Origin: an uncultured Clostridia bacterium
Lineage (GTDB): Bacteria > Bacillota > Clostridia > TANB77 > CAG-508
Length of the DNA stretch: 10,271 bases
Reading direction: 5' to 3'
Assembly (NCBI GenBank): GCA_947589135.1
Contig: CANPZT010000039.1
Coordinates: 1-10,271 of the forward strand
This document shows, one piece after another, positions 6,194 through 10,271 of this stretch. The number at the start of each line of letters is the position of its first letter. The first letter of the stretch is position 1. The notes under the pieces are model-generated. The model saw nothing but the letters and a program-made list of their open reading frames with translations. It made no database searches and was not told the origin of the DNA. A program made the translations under genes and the position numbers.

Positions 6194-7207
6194 TTGTTAG
6201 ATGATAGAAAAAAGAAAGTTCTTCAAGCAATAGTAGAAGAGTATATAAATACAGCAGAACCAGTAAGTTCAAATGCATTAACAAAACATGAAGATTTAAA
6301 ATGTAGTAGTGCAACAATAAGAAATGAAATGGCAGATTTAGAAAAGGCTGGATTTCTTGATAAAACACATACATCAAGTGGAAGAATACCATCAGAAAAA
6401 GGGTATCGTTACTATGTAGATGAGCTTTTAAACGATAAAGACATTAGTTTAGAAGAAATTAAATATATAAGTTCAAAATTAGAAACAAAAGTAAATGAAA
6501 TTGAAGATTTAACAAAAATAGCAGCAAATACAATTTCAGAAGTAACGCATTATACTACAGTATCAATAGGACCAAAAACAACAAGTCAACTAATAGAAGA
6601 AATTAAATTTGTTTTATTAGGAAGCAGAATGATGATGGCAGTTATATTAACAGATGCAGGACTAGTAAAGGAAACTATCATAAAATTTGACGAAGATGTT
6701 AACCAAAAACAAATAGAAACAATGAATTATATGTTTAATAATAAGCTAAAAAATCAGCCAATAGAAACAATAGATAGACCTTTAGAAGAATATTTATATG
6801 ATGAAATGACATATAGTGTGAATGTTATAAAGCCAGTAATAGAACAATTAAAAAAAGTAATAAAAGAAGAAAATCAAATTTATTTAGAGGGAGCCAACAA
6901 ATCTTTCGATTTACCAGAATTTAATAGTTTAGATGTAGCAAAAAACTTTGTTAATATCTTAGATACAAAAGAAGTAATAGCAGATATGTTAAACTCAGGA
7001 TTTGCAGAAGATATTAACATTTATATAGGTGATGAAAATGAAAAAGATGAGCTAAAAGATTTTAGTGTAGTAACATTTAAACACAAAGTAAATGGGAAAG
7101 ATTTAGGAACAATTGGAATTATAGGACCAAAAAGAATGGACTATTCAAAAGTCGTTTCAGTTATGAAATATATAAATAAAAAATTAAAAGATTTAGATAA
7201 TAATTAA
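6194..7207 (+). CDS. hrcA: Heat-inducible transcription repressor HrcA
   Basis: HrcA is a dimeric repressor that binds CIRCE and is kept active by GroEL; on heat shock it loses activity and the chaperone genes are derepressed. The TTG start at 6194 gives MLDDRKKKVLQAIVEEYI, matching the usual HrcA N-terminus, and a 337-residue protein of normal family length. An N-terminal winged helix-turn-helix covers about 1-75, with the signatures CSSATIRNEMADLEKAGFL and HTSSGRIPSEKGYRYYVDEL. The central part (LIEEIKFVLLGSRMMMAVILTDAGLV) fits the GAF-like domain, and the C-terminus carries a family-like motif, GTIGIIGPKRMDYSKVV. It is first in the operon and follows two CIRCE sites, so it should regulate itself as well as grpE, the CYTH gene and dnaK. 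Stop TAA at 7205-7207, with no terminator before grpE. Confidence 0.97.
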   Translation: MLDDRKKKVLQAIVEEYINTAEPVSSNALTKHEDLKCSSATIRNEMADLEKAGFLDKTHTSSGRIPSEKGYRYYVDELLNDKDISLEEIKYISSKLETKVNEIEDLTKIAANTISEVTHYTTVSIGPKTTSQLIEEIKFVLLGSRMMMAVILTDAGLVKETIIKFDEDVNQKQIETMNYMFNNKLKNQPIETIDRPLEEYLYDEMTYSVNVIKPVIEQLKKVIKEENQIYLEGANKSFDLPEFNSLDVAKNFVNILDTKEVIADMLNSGFAEDINIYIGDENEKDELKDFSVVTFKHKVNGKDLGTIGIIGPKRMDYSKVVSVMKYINKKLKDLDNN

Positions 7208-7286
7208 AAGCAACTAATATGTAATTTAATGGTTAGAACTGAAAAGTAAGTATAAATTCATAGTATAGAAAGGAAGGAAAGTGAAC

Positions 7287-7808
7287 ATGTCAGAAGAAAA
7301 TAAAGAAAAAATAGTAAAAGAAGAACAAAATGTAGAACATAAAGAAAAAGAAACAGGAAAAAATAAAAAAGAAAAGGAAATTGTGCCAAAAGAAGAATAT
7401 GATGAACTAGAAGATAGATATAAAAGAATACTTGCAGAATTTGAAAACTTCAAAAAAAGAAGTAGCAAAGAAAGAGAAGGACTATACAATTCTATTTTAT
7501 CAGATGTAGTAGAAGTCATACTTCCAGTATTAGACAATTTAGAAAATGCAGCAAAAGTTGAAACTCAAGATGAAGAATATAAAAAAGGAGTAGAACTTGT
7601 ACTAAAACAATTCAAAGATGTATTACAATCAAAAGGAATTGAAGAAATAAAGACAATAGGAGAAACATTCGACCCAGAACTTCACGAAGCAGTAAGCAGT
7701 ATTCAAGACGAAAACCTTGGAACACAAGAAATAGCACAAGAATACAGAAAAGGTTACAAAATAGGCAATAGAGTAATTAGACATTCTATGGTAGTAGTAG
7801 CAAACTAA
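7287..7808 (+). CDS. grpE: Nucleotide exchange factor GrpE
   Basis: GrpE is the dimeric co-chaperone that releases ADP from DnaK and so drives the folding cycle in the cytoplasm. ATG 7287 is chosen because AGGAAGGA at 7271-7278 lies 8 nt upstream; GTG 7281, two codons earlier, is the alternative. The 173-residue product has a very charged N-terminal tail (about 1-35), the long dimerising helix with the family motif RYKRILAEFENFKKRSSKE, then VILPVLDNLENA, and the beta domain with FDPELHEAV at 128-136 and GYKIGNRVIRHSMVVVAN at the end. The length is usual for Gram-positive GrpE. It follows hrcA after a 79-nt gap in which I see no promoter or terminator. Confidence 0.97.
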   Translation: MSEENKEKIVKEEQNVEHKEKETGKNKKEKEIVPKEEYDELEDRYKRILAEFENFKKRSSKEREGLYNSILSDVVEVILPVLDNLENAAKVETQDEEYKKGVELVLKQFKDVLQSKGIEEIKTIGETFDPELHEAVSSIQDENLGTQEIAQEYRKGYKIGNRVIRHSMVVVAN

Positions 7809-7869
7809 TAATTTAAAAGACGAAAAAAACATCATTTGGAAGAAATCACAACTAAAGGAGCAAATAATA

Positions 7870-8457
7870 ATGAATAAAGAAATTGAAAGAAAGTATGCTA
7901 TTAAAGAATTACCAGATAATATAGAAATAAGTAAAATAATTGACATTGAACAATCTTTCATCTATAAAGATAATAATACAATTATTAGAATAAGAAAGAT
8001 AATAGACAATAAAGATAAATCAGCAAAATATGTTTACACAATAAAAACTAAAGGAGATATACAATATGACAATAGTTATAAAGTCGGTCAAAAATATGAA
8101 ATAGAAAGTGATATCTCAAAAAAAGAATATGAAGAATTAATACAAAGGAAAATAAGTAACACAATAAAGAAAACAAGAATAATTGTACCAATTGAACAAA
8201 ATCTAAAAGTAGAAATTGATATTTATTATGAATATTTAGAGGGATTGTTAACAGCAGAAATAGAATTTCCTAATGAAGAAATGGCAAAATCATACAAAAA
8301 GCCAGCTTGGTTAGGAGAAGAATTAGGATATAAAGAATTATCTAATAGAAAGTTATCACAAATGACAAGAGAAGAATTTGAAAGTAAAGTTTCAGCTGAA
8401 TTTATGGCTCAAAACAAAAAAATAATTAATCAGTTGAGCGAAAAAATTATAAAATAG
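7870..8457 (+). CDS. CYTH-domain (triphosphate tunnel) protein in the dnaK operon
   Basis: CYTH proteins form a beta-barrel tunnel that binds triphosphates with metal ions; known members are inorganic triphosphatases, thiamine triphosphatases and class IV adenylate cyclases. The 195-residue product opens with the hallmark ExExK motif (EIERK, residues 4-8). It continues with further tunnel-strand residues: RIRK (40-43), YTIKTKG (56-62), YEIES (76-80), KTR (101-103), VEIDIYY (114-120), AEIEFP (129-134) and a WLGEE...YKELSN segment near 148-159. All expected charged positions seem present, so it should be active. Bacterial stand-alone CYTH proteins are most often inorganic triphosphatases, but activity cannot be assigned from sequence alone. 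AAAGGAG at 7854-7860 lies 9 nt before the ATG. It sits between grpE and dnaK, not a standard member of that operon. Confidence 0.88.
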   Translation: MNKEIERKYAIKELPDNIEISKIIDIEQSFIYKDNNTIIRIRKIIDNKDKSAKYVYTIKTKGDIQYDNSYKVGQKYEIESDISKKEYEELIQRKISNTIKKTRIIVPIEQNLKVEIDIYYEYLEGLLTAEIEFPNEEMAKSYKKPAWLGEELGYKELSNRKLSQMTREEFESKVSAEFMAQNKKIINQLSEKIIK

Positions 8458-8475
8458 TTATTAAATTTAAAAAGG

Positions 8476-8588
8476 TGATGATTTTGATAACGGAGAAAAA
8501 AATCATCACTTGGTAAAAATTCATAAATCGTATAAATTAAAAATAAATAAAAAGGTGATGATTTTTTTCTCCGTTATCAAAATCATCA
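8476..8588. repeat. 34-bp perfect inverted repeat ahead of dnaK
   Basis: Arm 8476-8509 is the exact reverse complement of arm 8555-8588, with 45 nt between them. Each arm is also a hairpin by itself: 8475-8485 pairs with 8499-8509 (11 bp) around a 13-nt loop, and 8556-8565 with 8579-8588 (10 bp). The loop GATAACGGAGAAA of the first copy appears in reverse-complement orientation in the second. Both arms are also preceded by the same AAAAAGGTGATGATTTT. In RNA the region can form either two small hairpins or one long one, ending 2 nt before the dnaK ribosome site. Neither hairpin is followed by a T run, so it does not look like an ordinary terminator. Confidence 0.9.
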
Positions 8589-8590
8589 AA

Positions 8591-8597
8591 AAGGAGG
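8591..8597 (+). promoter_or_regulatory. dnaK ribosome binding site, possibly enclosed in a hairpin loop
   Basis: AAGGAGG at 8591-8597, 8 nt before ATG 8606. AAAATC at 8579-8584 could pair with GATTTT at 8597-8602, which would put most of the site in a 12-nt loop. That pairing competes with the right arm of the inverted repeat. Confidence 0.8.
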
Positions 8598-8605
8598 ATT
8601 TTAAA

Positions 8606-10271
8606 ATGGGAAAAATTATAGGAATTGACCTAGGAACAACAAATTCATGTGTAGCAGTTATGGAGGGTGGAGAACCAGTTGTTATACCAAATGCAGAAGG
8701 AAATAGAACAACTCCATCAGTAGTTGCATTTTCTAAAAATGGAGAAAGACTAGTAGGACAAATTGCAAAACGTCAAGCAGTTACAAATCCAGACAATACT
8801 GTTATTTCAATCAAAAGAAAAATGGGAACAGCTGATAAAGTTACAATAGAAGGTGATAAATTTACACCACAAGAAATTTCAGCTATGATTTTACAAAAAT
8901 TAAAAGCAGATGCAGAAAACTATTTAGGACAAAAAGTAACACAAGCAGTTATTACAGTTCCAGCATATTTCAATGATAGTCAAAGACAAGCAACAAAAGA
9001 TGCTGGTAAAATAGCAGGACTAGAAGTTTTAAGAATTATAAATGAACCAACAGCAGCAGCACTTGCTTATGGTATGGACAAAGAACAAGATCAAAAAATA
9101 TTAATTTATGACTTAGGTGGAGGAACATTTGATGTTTCTATTCTAGATATTGGTGATGGAGTATTTGAAGTTCTATCAACAAGTGGTAATACACACTTAG
9201 GAGGAGATGACTTTGATAATGCTATTATCGATTATTTAGTAGATGAATTCAAAAAATCAAATGGAATTGATTTAAAAACAGATAAAATGGCAATGCAAAG
9301 ATTAAAAGAAGCAGCAGAAAAAGCTAAAATTGAATTATCAGGAGTACAACAAACACAAATTAACTTACCATTCATAACAGCTGATAGTACAGGACCAAAA
9401 CACTTAGATGTTACATTAACAAAATCTAAATTTGAAGAACTAATTCATGATTTAGTAGAAGCAACAGCAGGACCAGTTAATCAAGCATTAAAAGATGCAG
9501 GATTAACAGCAAATGACATTCACAAAGTATTATTAGTTGGTGGTTCTACAAGAGTTCCAGCAGTACAAGAAATGGTAAAAAGAATTGTTGGAAAAGAACC
9601 AGACAAAGGAATTAACCCAGACGAATGTGTTGCAATTGGTGCAGCTATCCAAGGTGGAGTATTATCAGGAGATGTAAAAGATTTAGTATTATTAGATGTA
9701 ACACCATTATCATTAGGTATTGAAACATATGGTGGAGTATTTACAAAATTAATTGAAAGAAATACAACAATACCAACTAAAAAATCACAAATATTCTCAA
9801 CAGCAGCAGATGGTCAAACATCAGTTGAAGTTCACGTTTTACAAGGTGAAAGAGAAATGGCAGCATACAATAAAACACTTGGAAGATTCCAATTAACAGG
9901 AATTCCAGCAGCACCTAGAGGAGTACCACAAATTGAAGTAACATTTGATATTGATGCAAACGGTATAGTTCACGTATCTGCAAAAGATATGGCAACAGGA
10001 AATCAACAACAAGTATCAATTACAGCAAGTACAAACTTAACAGATGAAGAAATAGACAAAGCTGTAAAAGATGCAGAAGCACATAGTGCAGAAGATAAGA
10101 AGAGAAAAGAAGAAATTGAAGCTAGAAATAATGCAGAAAGCTTAGTATATAATTGCCAAAAAACATTAACAGATTTAGGAGATAAAATTTCAGCAGAAGA
10201 AAAAGCAAAAGTAGAAACTGAAATAGATAATACTAAGAAAGCATTAGAAACAAACGATACTGAAAAAATTA
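8606..10271 (+). CDS. dnaK: Chaperone DnaK (Hsp70), 3'-truncated by the window
   Basis: DnaK is the ATP-driven Hsp70 chaperone of the cytoplasm; it works with DnaJ and with GrpE, encoded two genes upstream. ATG 8606 has a strong AAGGAGG 8 nt upstream. The frame stays open for 555 codons to the window edge, so about 50-60 C-terminal residues of a roughly 610-residue protein are missing. All three Hsp70 signatures are visible: IDLGTTNS (7-14), IYDLGGGTFDVSIL (167-180) and VLLVGGSTRVP (308-318). The interdomain linker and start of the substrate domain (DVTPLSLGIET, 364-374) and LGRFQLTGIPAAPRGVPQIE follow, then the helical lid. The distance between the first and later signatures is about 24 residues shorter than in E. 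coli DnaK, the known Gram-positive deletion. dnaJ would be expected next but lies outside the window. Confidence 0.98.
   Translation, partial: MGKIIGIDLGTTNSCVAVMEGGEPVVIPNAEGNRTTPSVVAFSKNGERLVGQIAKRQAVTNPDNTVISIKRKMGTADKVTIEGDKFTPQEISAMILQKLKADAENYLGQKVTQAVITVPAYFNDSQRQATKDAGKIAGLEVLRIINEPTAAALAYGMDKEQDQKILIYDLGGGTFDVSILDIGDGVFEVLSTSGNTHLGGDDFDNAIIDYLVDEFKKSNGIDLKTDKMAMQRLKEAAEKAKIELSGVQQTQINLPFITADSTGPKHLDVTLTKSKFEELIHDLVEATAGPVNQALKDAGLTANDIHKVLLVGGSTRVPAVQEMVKRIVGKEPDKGINPDECVAIGAAIQGGVLSGDVKDLVLLDVTPLSLGIETYGGVFTKLIERNTTIPTKKSQIFSTAADGQTSVEVHVLQGEREMAAYNKTLGRFQLTGIPAAPRGVPQIEVTFDIDANGIVHVSAKDMATGNQQQVSITASTNLTDEEIDKAVKDAEAHSAEDKKRKEEIEARNNAESLVYNCQKTLTDLGDKISAEEKAKVETEIDNTKKALETNDTEKI

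Noticed and set aside
8475..8509. Rho-independent terminator between the CYTH gene and dnaK
   Set aside because: The 11-bp hairpin is followed by TTGGTAAAAA, not a T run, and the stem is mostly A-T. The second hairpin leads straight into the dnaK ribosome site. Neither fits an ordinary terminator.
8510..8536. Promoter for dnaK between the arms of the inverted repeat (TTGGTA, 15 nt, TATAAA)
   Set aside because: The -35 match is poor and the spacer is short. In sequence this AT-rich such matches are common, so I do not list it as a feature.

Overview
The window is very AT-rich (roughly 30% GC or less by eye) and every supportable gene is on the + strand. It looks like a low-GC Firmicute, probably a Clostridia member. 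Four signs point there: strong AGGAGG-type ribosome sites with many GTG/TTG starts, an HrcA/CIRCE heat-shock operon, a DnaK about 24 residues shorter in its nucleotide-binding domain than the E. coli protein (a Gram-positive trait), and a secreted protein with Clostridial hydrophobic W (ChW) repeats. I cannot name a genus; an uncultured gut Clostridia lineage would fit.

Region 1 (1-2562) holds the 3' part of ligA (NAD+-dependent DNA ligase), then an unrecognised hydrophilic, probably coiled-coil protein and an unrecognised 78-residue protein. The three are tightly spaced and likely co-transcribed. The coiled-coil gene seems to carry a one-base frameshift in an A5 run near its end: the -1 frame continues for 28 sensible codons and stops right at the ribosome site of the next gene.

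Region 2 (2563-5190) encodes a secreted M14 zinc carboxypeptidase with two repeated modules, each of three ChW repeats plus an Ig-like domain, ahead of a catalytic domain with an intact metal and catalytic residue set. A perfect 16-bp hairpin follows. Region 3 (5191-5999) is a lone gene for a membrane-anchored protein of unknown function, closed by a clear intrinsic terminator.

Region 4 (6000-10271) is the heat-shock operon: a promoter with two CIRCE operators 50 bp apart, then hrcA, grpE, a CYTH-domain (triphosphate tunnel) protein, and dnaK, which runs off the window. HrcA should repress the whole operon through CIRCE, while GrpE is the nucleotide exchange factor for DnaK. The unusual points are the CYTH gene between grpE and dnaK, and a 34-bp perfect inverted repeat in the CYTH-dnaK gap that ends a few bases before the dnaK ribosome site. 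No stretch over 300 bases lacks a gene. I saw no tRNA, rRNA, CRISPR array, transposase or integrase.
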